A stretch of 8,836 nucleotides of DNA from Peptococcaceae bacterium UBA5356 (GCA_002407935.1 DHPU01000075.1:6826-15661), one strand, 5' to 3'; positions 1 through 7,930 are shown, counted from the stretch's first letter. Made by a program: numbers and translations. Notes: a model not told the origin generated them from the sequence alone.

Positions 1-26
1 CTCAATTTCTTTCCTCAATTTCTTTC
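1..26. repeat. 13-bp tandem direct repeat, two copies at window edge
   Basis: The unit ctcaatttctttc occurs twice head to tail at 1-13 and 14-26, and may continue beyond the window. It lies downstream of the U32 gene. Read on the minus strand it is purine-rich (GAAAGAAATTGAG) and could encode a short Lys/Glu-rich stretch, but no start with a convincing ribosome binding site supports a gene. Nothing else is recognisable in bases 1-101, and there is no clear terminator hairpin after the U32 stop codon. Confidence 0.6.
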
Positions 27-101
27 CTTGTTTCATTATTACGTCTCATTATTTTATCATTATTTCTACTTCTTTTCCTCATTAAGCATCCCTTTATTTT
101 T

Positions 102-2660
102 TCACTTTACTCCGCGAAAATAATGGCCCTTGGTCAAACCCGCAGGAGAAAGGGCTTGCAAAATTTCCATGTTCTCCGGCAGAGGCTGATAACCTTCCCC
201 TTGCTCTGCCCTCCTATTTACCCTATCTAATTCCCGGCGATAAACCTGCACTACCTTCTTTACCCAATAAGGCTCCTCGCGTCTGGCCTCAATCCGCAAA
301 AACGTCATCCCTGCTTTTACCAGCTCCGGCAAATGCTCCAGCATATTTAAAACCTTGGAATTAAAAATGAGCATCCGGCAGTTCTCATCACTTTCCACCG
401 GGAAAACCAAATTCAGGCGATCCTTTAAGCCATAAGCCTGTTTCTCACAAGGCAACGAACAACCCCTCTGCCGATGCCCTTTTCCCAAAACATTGCCCAT
501 CGTGCAATGTTCCGTAATCATTAAAGGCAAATACCCATGCACAAAACATTCCAAACTACTATTACTACCTCTGCTCCGGAAATCATTAATCTGTTGCAAA
601 GTTAACTCTGGCGAAAGCGTTACCCCTTCTACCCCACTGTTCAATAAATGCTCCACAGTCAAACCATTAAAGATATTCAGCATATAATCGCCTCTAATGC
701 CGCTTAACCCCAAATCCTTGGCCATTTGTAATGAACCAGGGTTTCCGACCAGGAATCCGTCGACGCCGGCTTCCTGCCCCTTCAAGCAATAGTCCCCAAC
801 CCTGTCCACATCTTCTTCTTGCATAATGCGGGGCGTTACTAAAACAGCCCGTACACCCTTGGCATGACATTTCTCCACCACGGACGGAAAATCATCCGGT
901 GCAAAACCTTTCTTTCTTCTCAGCCTGTCTCCGCCAAAATACAGTAACTCCGCTCCTGCTTCCAGGGCAGCTTCCAAAGAGGCCATATCTCCTACCTGAA
1001 TCGACAGTTGCGCCTTTTTCCGCCGATAATTTGCCGGGAACGGGGATTGAGACTGAAGCTGAGTAAAAACAGCCGCCACCTGTGACTGGTATTCTTCGAT
1101 TGAAACAGCAGGCTTAGCAAATTCCGCCAGTCTCAACTCTTCTATTTGACTTACCGCGGCCCGACGTAACGTATTAAGCTCACTCAAAGGAACCATCAAA
1201 CCGGCCTCCAACTGTACCGTCATTTCCCCCAGGCAAAAAGCTGTATCTCCCAAGCGTTGCAGCTGCCGCTCAATATCTTCCTGCATAAGTGGATGTTTCT
1301 GGGCTTTTTCCACGATAAACTGACCTTCCACCCGCGCATAATTTCCTTGCCTATCCCGTGCCTCGAGTACAACAGGCTTACCTTCGGCAATCTGCAGAGT
1401 AAAATCCAAAGGTTCTTTGTTTTCATTCCGTACCGAGACATAAGTAGTCGTTGCTTTTTCCATCAGGGCATAATCTAGCGTTTTAAAAACCCGGTCCCCC
1501 ACGTGCGGCCTTCCCCCCTGAACAGTAAAGCTTACTTCTCCTTCTTCTGCCCGTGCTATCGGAGTATTCCCTTTCTTGAGGCTTTTAATTTTCCCCGCCA
1601 GCCGTCCACCCTTAGTAACCCAGATAACATAACCATCACCAACCGCTAAAGGCTCCTCCAAGCGAACGGTAACACTACCGGTACGAGAATCAAAATGCAC
1701 TACTCGTCCTAACTTAATGCCCCTATTGTTAGGGCGTTGATAACTCATTAATTGCGGTCCCGGTTTTTCTATGAAATAACCCGTCGTAAAATCCCGGTTA
1801 AAAATCTGCGCTAACTCTTTTTCTGCCTCTTTCGGCACCGCATATTTCTCCGGATTGGCATAAAAATTGTCCAAAGCTTGACGATAATTGCGAATTACTG
1901 TGGCCACATACTCCGGTCGCTTCATCCTTCCCTCCACCTTCAGCGAAGCCACCTTCGCCTTAGCTAAGAGAGGAAGAGCCTCAATCATTTTTAAATCCCG
2001 GAGAGACAAAAGATGCTCTCCCTCAGCTTGCACTTCCTTCCCATCCGCATCTACCAGCGTATAAGTAAGGCGGCAAGGCTGAGCGCATCTTCCCCTGTTG
2101 CCGCTGCGCCCGCCGATCATACTGCTCATCAGACACTGTCCGGAATAACAGACACATAAAGCCCCGTGCACAAAAACCTCCAACGGAAAATCGACCTTCT
2201 CCTCGATCCGAGCAATATTAGACAGAGATACTTCTCTGGCCAAAACAACCCGGGCAAAACCCCGTTCCTGCAAGAACCGTACTCCAGGGCTGTTATGGAT
2301 TGTCATCTGCGTACTGGCATGAATCCTCATGTGCGGCAACAAGGTTCGCATAAGCTCCGCCGCCCCTAAATCCTGCACAATCAGCGCATCTACCTGTGCT
2401 TCATATAACAGATAGAGATAATCTGTTAAGTCCGACAGCTCCTCATTAGTAAGCAGCGTATTCACCGTCACGTAGACCCGTACCCCGCGTAAATGGGCAT
2501 AACGCACCCTTTCCTTAATTTCCTCTATGGAAAAATTATCGGCAAACTGCCGCGCATTAAATAACTTACCCCCGAAATAAACCGCATCGGCACCGTTTTG
2601 CACCGCAGCCCGCAACGCTTCACTACTGCCTACCGGAGCCAGAAGTTCCATTTTTGTCAT
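102..2660 (-). CDS. U32-family protein with DUF3656-like middle and second U32 module; probable RlhA-like 23S rRNA hydroxylase
   Basis: The 852-residue protein opens with the U32 signature (MELLAPVGSSEALRAAVQNGADAVYFGG, residues 4-31, a TIM-barrel start). It has the family centre FVHG at 163-166 followed by C169, C171, C176, C192 and C196, likely Fe-S ligands. Residues about 300-540 look like the DUF3656/collagenase-like domain of long U32 proteins. Residues about 550-850 repeat a U32-like module with FVHG at 706-709 and C719, C734, C738. Characterised U32 members RlhA (5-hydroxylation of 23S rRNA C2501) and TrhP (tRNA U34) are prephenate-dependent RNA hydroxylases; the older label is collagenase-like peptidase. 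RlhA of E. coli is roughly 650 residues, so this protein is longer by the C-terminal module. The ATG at 2660 has GGGAGG 10 nt upstream; the in-frame ATG at 2651 is an alternative that matches the usual MELLAP start. It has its own promoter. Family is certain; substrate is inferred. Confidence 0.9.
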   Translation of the reverse strand: MTKMELLAPVGSSEALRAAVQNGADAVYFGGKLFNARQFADNFSIEEIKERVRYAHLRGVRVYVTVNTLLTNEELSDLTDYLYLLYEAQVDALIVQDLGAAELMRTLLPHMRIHASTQMTIHNSPGVRFLQERGFARVVLAREVSLSNIARIEEKVDFPLEVFVHGALCVCYSGQCLMSSMIGGRSGNRGRCAQPCRLTYTLVDADGKEVQAEGEHLLSLRDLKMIEALPLLAKAKVASLKVEGRMKRPEYVATVIRNYRQALDNFYANPEKYAVPKEAEKELAQIFNRDFTTGYFIEKPGPQLMSYQRPNNRGIKLGRVVHFDSRTGSVTVRLEEPLAVGDGYVIWVTKGGRLAGKIKSLKKGNTPIARAEEGEVSFTVQGGRPHVGDRVFKTLDYALMEKATTTYVSVRNENKEPLDFTLQIAEGKPVVLEARDRQGNYARVEGQFIVEKAQKHPLMQEDIERQLQRLGDTAFCLGEMTVQLEAGLMVPLSELNTLRRAAVSQIEELRLAEFAKPAVSIEEYQSQVAAVFTQLQSQSPFPANYRRKKAQLSIQVGDMASLEAALEAGAELLYFGGDRLRRKKGFAPDDFPSVVEKCHAKGVRAVLVTPRIMQEEDVDRVGDYCLKGQEAGVDGFLVGNPGSLQMAKDLGLSGIRGDYMLNIFNGLTVEHLLNSGVEGVTLSPELTLQQINDFRSRGSNSSLECFVHGYLPLMITEHCTMGNVLGKGHRQRGCSLPCEKQAYGLKDRLNLVFPVESDENCRMLIFNSKVLNMLEHLPELVKAGMTFLRIEARREEPYWVKKVVQVYRRELDRVNRRAEQGEGYQPLPENMEILQALSPAGLTKGHYFRGVK

Positions 2661-2729
2661 CTACCTTGTGCCTCCCGCCATCAAACAATTAACTGCTCTT
2701 CTGTTCTTATTATATATCCTCTCCCCTCA

Positions 2730-2758
2730 ATTATCCTTTGTTACGCCAATTCTGTCAA
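2730..2758 (-). promoter_or_regulatory. Sigma-A-type promoter of the U32 gene
   Basis: On the minus strand a perfect -35 TTGACA (2753-2758) is separated by exactly 17 nt from a -10 GATAAT (2730-2735). Transcription would start near 2723, giving a leader of about 60 nt before the ATG at 2660. It lies just downstream of the preceding operon's terminator, so the U32 gene is probably an independent transcription unit. Confidence 0.75.
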
Positions 2759-2792
2759 AACTAAATTAGTAAGGGATTATCACTGACATACC

Positions 2793-2835
2793 AAAACAAA
2801 ACCCAGACTCTCTGAGCACAACAGAGAGTCTGGGT
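2793..2835 (-). terminator. Rho-independent terminator ending the pheST-zapA-NIF3 unit
   Basis: A perfect 14-bp inverted repeat (arms 2801-2814 and 2822-2835, ACCCAGACTCTCTG) encloses a 7-nt loop. On the minus strand it is followed at once by TTTGTTTT (2793-2800), a typical U-tract. On the plus strand the hairpin is followed by AAAGTAATT, so it works only for minus-strand transcription. It lies about 130 nt after the NIF3-like stop codon and about 35 nt before the U32 promoter. Confidence 0.9.
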
Positions 2836-2928
2836 AAAGTAATTAATTGTGAACATTCATTACTTAATATATCAAGCAGTTCCAGAAATAAATCAAAGAG
2901 AAGATATCCTGTGAAAATAACACATCCA

Positions 2929-2950
2929 AAGAACGCAAAAATTCGTTCTT
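2929..2950 (-). other. Small hairpin just after the NIF3-like gene
   Basis: A 7-bp perfect inverted repeat (AAGAACG / CGTTCTT, 8-nt loop) begins 15 nt beyond the stop codon at 2965. No U-tract follows on the minus strand, so it is a poor terminator. It may protect the 3' end or be chance. The rest of the 304-nt gap 2661-2964 holds the strong terminator and the U32 promoter; 2836-2928 is AT-rich with no supported gene. Confidence 0.35.
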
Positions 2951-2964
2951 GTAGCCTATTTAAT

Positions 2965-3915
2965 CTATCTCTTCACCCTCCGCAGACCGGAACAAGTGAT
3001 AACCTCAATCCCTTCCCGTTCTAAAACGTCCAGCAAAAGATTAACCCCCAGGGAATCACTGGCCATATGTCCGGCAATCAGCACGTTAATGTGGTTTTTC
3101 TCCGCTTCCTTCCGGTGCTTTTCGCCCATATGCATCCCCACGATCGTACCTACCCCGGCAATTGCCAGTTTGGCAAAAGCATCTTCCGAGCCGCTGGTGC
3201 CTCCGGTCATATCGACAAATATTTTTCCCGCTCTGTTTGATTCTTTACCCACAAAAACCTTCGGGCCGGCATTAATTTGGTGGGATGCTTGATATTCCGG
3301 AATTGTCATAAGAATCTTCACTACATCGCCTACTGTTTCCGGTTGCTTCTCCGCAAACAGTTTTTCCAAAAAGGTATTCACCATATTATCGGCGGGTGTA
3401 TGGACACACATAAAAGGAAAATTCAGCAGCCGTGCGGCATCCACAGACCGATTATGATTCAGAGGCATCAGTCCCCGCTCAACTTCACTGATGCGGGAAG
3501 CCAGCACCCCTTCGGCTACATTAATCGGCACCCCCAACTGTGCCAAGACATCCTCTTGTAAGCCCATTACTCTAAACAGATTCACCAGTGCTTTCCCTTC
3601 CGGATGATGAGCCAGCACTAAATCAATTTTTTCTCCTTTTTCCCGCAAGCGGTCGGCCAACAAGATTTCCTGAGCTTCCATGTCAATTCCGGCAAGAATT
3701 CTTTTTACTTCCGTCTCCGGAACACCATTTAAAATACGCGTATCGCCATAGGGATTTGTCAATCTTTCCTTATCAAAATATTCTTTTTCCTCTTCCCCTA
3801 ATTTTTCGTATTCCTTGGCGGCACGAGCCAGATATTTTTCTACTTCTGCCAATGGTCTAGGATCATTTTCTTTCCCCAAACTAATAAACTTCTGATAAAT
3901 ATCAATTAAACGCAA
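2965..3915 (-). CDS. Divergent NIF3-family (NGG1p-interacting factor 3-like) metalloprotein
   Basis: The 316-residue soluble protein has the order of metal-binding motifs of the NIF3/DUF34 family: LAHHPEG (H103, H104), CVHTPADN (H172, D176) resembling the family's HTxxD, MHMGEKH (H262, H267), and AGHMASDSLGVN (H283, D287) resembling GHxxSE near the C-terminus. The usual final Glu appears to be Asp here. An N-terminal charged helical region (about 1-90) and a middle segment (about 185-230) are not typical of short NIF3 proteins. The family forms toroidal oligomers with a dinuclear metal site. Its role is unsettled; the names 'GTP cyclohydrolase I type 2' and 'dinuclear metal center protein' are used for members. 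The start is a TTG at 3915: AGGAGG lies 9 nt upstream and no better ATG exists in frame. It is probably read through from zapA (98-nt gap, no visible terminator) and is the last gene before the strong terminator. Confidence 0.8.
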   Translation of the reverse strand: MRLIDIYQKFISLGKENDPRPLAEVEKYLARAAKEYEKLGEEEKEYFDKERLTNPYGDTRILNGVPETEVKRILAGIDMEAQEILLADRLREKGEKIDLVLAHHPEGKALVNLFRVMGLQEDVLAQLGVPINVAEGVLASRISEVERGLMPLNHNRSVDAARLLNFPFMCVHTPADNMVNTFLEKLFAEKQPETVGDVVKILMTIPEYQASHQINAGPKVFVGKESNRAGKIFVDMTGGTSGSEDAFAKLAIAGVGTIVGMHMGEKHRKEAEKNHINVLIAGHMASDSLGVNLLLDVLEREGIEVITCSGLRRVKR

Positions 3916-4013
3916 CTGTAAGAACCTCCTCTATTTTTAACCATAACATGGTCATACCTATTCCTGACTATTTAAAAATAGCATCCCAAAACAGATCCAT
4001 ATTTATGCTTGCT

Positions 4014-4280
4014 TTATTTATTATCAGCCTCATCCAATAGCTTGATCAGTTCATCATAGTTTTCCTGTAATTTAAGCAGTTCATCCGTGGTATTGAGTGC
4101 TGTCAGCACCGCTAATTGTTTTGGAGAAAGATCAGGGTTTTTCTGGGATATCTGTTTCATCATTCGATCGACATAAACAGACACTTTTTCAATATGAGAC
4201 TCATCAGCTTGACCTTTAATCACATATTCGTCATTAAAAATCGTTACGCTGAGCCTATTTAATTTTTCTTTTAGTTTCAT
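4014..4280 (-). CDS. zapA: Cell division protein ZapA
   Basis: The 88-residue protein matches ZapA in length and pattern. The N-terminal beta-rich head contains VTIFNDEYVIKG (residues 12-23), followed by a helix with VSVYVDRMMKQIS. The family hallmark LSPKQLAVLTALNTTDELLK (about 51-70) leads into a C-terminal coiled coil. ZapA binds FtsZ in the cytoplasm and bundles protofilaments to stabilise the Z-ring; the head binds FtsZ and the coiled coil dimerises. The ATG at 4280 has GGGAGG 7 nt upstream. It sits 88 nt after pheT with no terminator hairpin between, so it is probably co-transcribed with pheST. The same pheT-zapA adjacency is widespread in Bacillota. Confidence 0.93.
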   Translation of the reverse strand: MKLKEKLNRLSVTIFNDEYVIKGQADESHIEKVSVYVDRMMKQISQKNPDLSPKQLAVLTALNTTDELLKLQENYDELIKLLDEADNK

Positions 4281-4325
4281 AAGAAAACCTCCCTGAGAAA
4301 AGTTATATCCTTCCTCTTTTCCCTT

Positions 4326-4363
4326 TCGTGAATGAAATAAAAACTCCTGCTTTTATCGTGAAT
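4326..4363 (-). repeat. Pair of 8-bp direct repeats in the pheT-zapA gap
   Basis: ATTCACGA (minus strand) occurs at 4356-4363 and 4326-4333, a 30-nt period or about three helical turns. Between them is AAAGCAGGAGTTTTTATTTC, which includes a weak ATAAAA/TTTTAT dyad. It starts 5 nt after the pheT stop codon. It could be a regulator site, a dispersed short repeat or chance. No good sigma-A promoter for zapA is visible here. Confidence 0.4.
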
Positions 4364-4368
4364 ATTTT

Positions 4369-6828
4369 TTAGCGACGTAAACCGGCTCCAATTTTTCCCT
4401 GTAAAGCCGCTTCGATTTTCTGATGCAAAACATTGACCTCTTCATCAGTGAGGGTTTTATCCGGAGCCTGCCAAGTCAGCGAAAACGCTAAGCTTTTACT
4501 GTTTTCTTTGATCTGTTGTCCACGATATAAGTCAAAGAGCCGCACTTCTTTCAGCCACTCATTACCTTGTTCCTTGATTAAGGCCGTCACATCTGCTGTC
4601 TTGACTTCCTCTGGAACGATAATGGCTAAATCCCTAGCTACTGCGGGGAATTTCGTAATAGGTACTACTAACCCCTTTTTCATTATTTTTTCCGTTGCTA
4701 ATTTTTCTACTTCCAGATTAACCATTGTTATTCGCTGGTCTATCCCGTATTTTTCCAAGACTAAAGGATGAACCTCCCCTAGCACTCCTACTTCCTTCCC
4801 TTTGATCTGAATCGAAGCCGTACGTCCGGGATGCAATCCGGGTAAATCACGGACAGCGGCAAAAGTATACTCATTCTCCGTATAACCGAGTCCTGTCAAT
4901 AAGTTTTCTACTACCCCTTTCAGATAAAAGAAATCATATTCCTCTGCCCCATAGGCCCAAGATTTTTCCCTTTTACCGGTAGCCACAACCCCTAATGCCC
5001 ATTTTTCAACCGGGAGCTTGCTTTGTTCAGGAAACCCTTCCGCAAAATAGACCTTCCCCAATTCAAAGAACTTAAGGTTTTTATTGTGCTTATTAATATT
5101 CCTTTTCACCGTATCAAGCAAACCCGGCAGCAAACTAGTCCGCATTACTCCCTGTTCTTCAGAAAGAGGATTTTTGATAACCACCGTATCCCTTAAAGGA
5201 GCTCCGTCCGGTATCCCTAAAAAGTCTAACTGTGCCCGATTAATAAAGCTATAATTAATTACCTCAACCAAGCCCTGGCCAACCATCCTTTTTCTCAGCT
5301 GATAACGCAATTTTTGTTCCGTTGTCCTCATTCCCTGAGTCGTTACTCCCTCCGGCAAAGTAGTCGGAATACGCTCATAATCATACAAACGGGCAATTTC
5401 CTCAATTAAATCAATCTCGCTTTCCAAATCACGGCGATAGGAAGGCGGTAAAAGCAGCCAGCCATCCCGATTCTTTTCCAGAAAAGTAATCTGTAAAGCC
5501 TTTAAGATCATTTCCATAGTAAAAGCGGATATCGTAGTACCTAAAATCTGATTAACCCGTTTGATCCGCAAACTGATCGCTTGTTTTTCTCGCTGCTGCT
5601 GTTGCTGCTGCAAAGGATAACAATCGATACAACCCTCTACCGCAACTCCTGCTCCGATCTGGGTCAACAGCTGCACCGTGCGATCGGCAGCCAACCGCAC
5701 CTGTTCGACCTCTAGGGTTTTTTCAAAACGTAGTGAAGCCTCCGAACGTAAACCTAAAGCATGGGAAGTCCTGCGGATACTAGGCCCGTTAAAAGCGGCT
5801 GCTTCCAGCAAAATAGTCTTTGTCTGCTCTGTTACTTCGGTTTCCAATCCACCCATTACCCCGGCAATGGCTACCGGTTTTGCGGCATCAGCAATTACCA
5901 GCATCTCGGGGTTTAATTTTCTTAACTGTCCATCCAACGTAACTAGTTCTTCCCCTTCTTCGGCTCGGCGAACGACGATTCTGTTTTCCTGAAGCAAATC
6001 ATAATCAAAAGCGTGAAGCGGCTGCCCCATTTCCATCATCACATAATTCGTAACATCAACCACATTATTAATCGGTCTCACTCCGGCGGCAATTAACCGC
6101 TGCTGTAACCAGAGCGGTGAGGGAGCAATCTTGATATCCTTAATTATTCTCGCTACATATCTACTGCATAACTCTTGATTGGCAATCTCCACCTTAGTTA
6201 AATCGGCACATAATCCGCCTTCTTCCGAGCTATTTATTTCAGGTAAATGAATTTCTCCCCCCGTCAGTGCCGCTACTTCACGTGCTACATTCCACATGCC
6301 CAAGCAATCGGCACGATTAGGCGTAAGCTCCAGCTCCAGAATCAAATCATCCAACTTTAAAACTTGCACTACATCGGTACCGATCGCCACCTCTGCGGGA
6401 AAAAGGTAAATCCCGTCCTTCTGTTCAGCCGGTATTTTATCAACATCCAGCCCTAACTCATTGGCAGAACACAACATCCCTTCCGACAGTATCCCACGGA
6501 GTTCGGCACTCTCAATTTTTTTACCGCCCGTTAAAACAGCACCCGGTAAAGCAACGGGAACCTTCTGTCCCTCACGAACATTCCTAGCCCCGGTAACAAT
6601 CACCTTTTTCTCCCCTTCGCCTACATCCAACTGACAAATCACCAACTTATCAGCTTGGGGATGGTCCGTAATTTCCGCAATTAATCCTACCTTTAGGTTT
6701 TTTAATTCTATCTCCGGATAGGTTATACCTTCCACGGCTACACCTGACATCGTCATCAGTTCAGCCAATTCTTCCGGTGTTTTTTGCAGAGCTACTAATT
6801 CATTAAGCCATTTCCACGATACAAGCAT
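4369..6828 (-). CDS. pheT: Phenylalanyl-tRNA synthetase beta subunit
   Basis: The 819-residue protein has the full bacterial PheT layout. The N-terminal MLVSWKWLNELV start is followed by an EMAP/OB-fold tRNA-binding domain (about 42-150, LKVGLIAEITDHPQADKL). The B3/B4 editing domain (about 210-385) hydrolyses mischarged Tyr-tRNA-Phe. B5 (about 416-492) ends in SYRRDLESEIDLIEEIARLYDY. A catalytic-like core (about 495-700) and a C-terminal FDX-ACB domain (about 724-819, FPAVARDLAIIVPEE) that binds the tRNA anticodon region complete it. With PheS it forms the cytoplasmic alpha2-beta2 enzyme that charges tRNA-Phe. Length is close to that of other bacterial PheT proteins (about 800). An unusual six-glutamine run (Q407-Q412, encoded at 5593-5610) lies in the B3/4-B5 linker. 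The ATG at 6828 follows pheS by 15 nt with GGAGGG, and the Shine-Dalgarno sequence overlaps the pheS stop codon, suggesting coupled translation. Confidence 0.98.
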   Translation of the reverse strand: MLVSWKWLNELVALQKTPEELAELMTMSGVAVEGITYPEIELKNLKVGLIAEITDHPQADKLVICQLDVGEGEKKVIVTGARNVREGQKVPVALPGAVLTGGKKIESAELRGILSEGMLCSANELGLDVDKIPAEQKDGIYLFPAEVAIGTDVVQVLKLDDLILELELTPNRADCLGMWNVAREVAALTGGEIHLPEINSSEEGGLCADLTKVEIANQELCSRYVARIIKDIKIAPSPLWLQQRLIAAGVRPINNVVDVTNYVMMEMGQPLHAFDYDLLQENRIVVRRAEEGEELVTLDGQLRKLNPEMLVIADAAKPVAIAGVMGGLETEVTEQTKTILLEAAAFNGPSIRRTSHALGLRSEASLRFEKTLEVEQVRLAADRTVQLLTQIGAGVAVEGCIDCYPLQQQQQQREKQAISLRIKRVNQILGTTISAFTMEMILKALQITFLEKNRDGWLLLPPSYRRDLESEIDLIEEIARLYDYERIPTTLPEGVTTQGMRTTEQKLRYQLRKRMVGQGLVEVINYSFINRAQLDFLGIPDGAPLRDTVVIKNPLSEEQGVMRTSLLPGLLDTVKRNINKHNKNLKFFELGKVYFAEGFPEQSKLPVEKWALGVVATGKREKSWAYGAEEYDFFYLKGVVENLLTGLGYTENEYTFAAVRDLPGLHPGRTASIQIKGKEVGVLGEVHPLVLEKYGIDQRITMVNLEVEKLATEKIMKKGLVVPITKFPAVARDLAIIVPEEVKTADVTALIKEQGNEWLKEVRLFDLYRGQQIKENSKSLAFSLTWQAPDKTLTDEEVNVLHQKIEAALQGKIGAGLRR

Positions 6829-6843
6829 CTTTTTCCTTCCCTC

Positions 6844-7866
6844 CTAAAACTGACGTAAAAAACGCATATCATTTTCAAAAAGCATTCTCAGGTCATCTAT
6901 CCCATATTTCAACATCGCTACCCTTTCTACCCCCATCCCAAAAGCTAAACCGGTAACCTCTTCCGGGTTATAGCCGCCCATCTCCAGAACACGGGGATGC
7001 ACCATCCCAGCACCCAAAATTTCCAGCCACCCCGTCTGCCCGCAGGTTCTGCACCCGGCTCCTTTACATATGACACAAGAAATATCTACTTCGGCACTTG
7101 GTTCTGTAAAAGGAAAGAAGCTGGGACGTAAACGAATTTTCTGATCCGCTCCAAACATCTGGCGTGCAAAACTGAGCAGGATACCCTTTAAATCGCTAAA
7201 ACGAATCTGATGATCGATCACTAGCCCTTCTACCTGATGAAACATCGGTGAATGAGTAGCATCATCATCACGACGATAAACTTTACCCGGCACAATGATC
7301 TTTACAGGCACATGAGGGTGCGTCTTTTCCATTGTACGAGCCTGTACCGGCGAGGTGTGTGTACGCAAAAGAACCTCGGGAGTAAGATAGAAGGAATCTT
7401 GCATATCTCTAGCCGGATGGTCTTTGGGAATATTCAATGCTTCAAAATTATAATGGTCTAATTCGATTTCCGGCCCTTCCTCAATTGTAAAACCCATCCC
7501 CATAAAAATCTCTTCAATCTCTTCAATCACGAGACTTAAGGGGTGTTGCCTCCCCATTTCCGGACGTATGCCCGGCAGGGTAATATCAATACTTTCCGCC
7601 AACAAGCGCCGTTCTAATTCCTTTCCCTTAATTTTTTCCGTAAGCTGCCCCAGTCTACTTTCTAAACTATCTCTGATTTCATTCGCTAATTGTCCCATGA
7701 CCGGACGTTCCTCTGCCGCTAATTGCCCCATCCCGCGCAATATCCGGGTAAGCTCGCCCTTTTTTCCCATGTACTTAACCCTGATTTCGTTTAAATCATC
7801 AAGAAGTTGGCACTGCTTAAGTTCATTTTCGGCTTTTTCCTTTAAGAGACGTAATTGTTCCCGCAT
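6844..7866 (-). CDS. pheS: Phenylalanyl-tRNA synthetase alpha subunit
   Basis: The 340-residue protein is a complete class II synthetase catalytic subunit, using ATP to activate phenylalanine and charge tRNA-Phe. Residues 1-90 form the tRNA-binding coiled coil. The core shows RTHTSPVQ (169-176), motif 2 with GKVYRRDDDATHSPMFHQVEG (194-214), and motif 3 with GLAFGMGVERVAML (306-319). A308 corresponds to the amino-acid pocket alanine (A294 in E. coli). Four cysteines in a zinc-knuckle-like arrangement (C264, C267, C272, C275) occur in CVICKGAGCRTCGQTGWLEI, a variant common in Bacillota. The ATG at 7866 has AGGGGG 8 nt upstream. It is the first gene after the phenylalanine T-box and so is controlled by tRNA-Phe charging. 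The stop codon overlaps the pheT ribosome binding site. Confidence 0.98.
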   Translation of the reverse strand: MREQLRLLKEKAENELKQCQLLDDLNEIRVKYMGKKGELTRILRGMGQLAAEERPVMGQLANEIRDSLESRLGQLTEKIKGKELERRLLAESIDITLPGIRPEMGRQHPLSLVIEEIEEIFMGMGFTIEEGPEIELDHYNFEALNIPKDHPARDMQDSFYLTPEVLLRTHTSPVQARTMEKTHPHVPVKIIVPGKVYRRDDDATHSPMFHQVEGLVIDHQIRFSDLKGILLSFARQMFGADQKIRLRPSFFPFTEPSAEVDISCVICKGAGCRTCGQTGWLEILGAGMVHPRVLEMGGYNPEEVTGLAFGMGVERVAMLKYGIDDLRMLFENDMRFLRQF

Positions 7867-7930
7867 TTTCTAACCCCCTTAATTAATTCACTCTAGACTA
7901 TTCTTTATTATTTTTAATTTAATTTAATTT

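Noticed and set aside
1..83. Short minus-strand ORFs downstream of the U32 gene (starting MRKRSRNND or MKQGKK)
   Set aside because: Low-complexity Lys/Arg/Asn/Glu composition with weak ribosome sites; one ends within the repeat and the other runs off the edge, so neither can be supported.
3930..3985. Short dyads (CTATTT/AAATAG and ACCAT/ATGGT) between zapA and the NIF3-like gene as a terminator
   Set aside because: Stems of 5-6 AT-rich pairs with no downstream U-tract; not enough to end transcription.
4281..4325. TATAAC near 4305 as a -10 for a zapA promoter
   Set aside because: No -35-like hexamer at 16-19 nt upstream; the region is purine-rich and better explained as leader plus Shine-Dalgarno sequence.
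493..7873. All plus-strand ORFs of 62-112 codons opposite the large genes
   Set aside because: Each lies antisense within or across a well-supported minus-strand gene, has no recognisable domain and low-quality start context.
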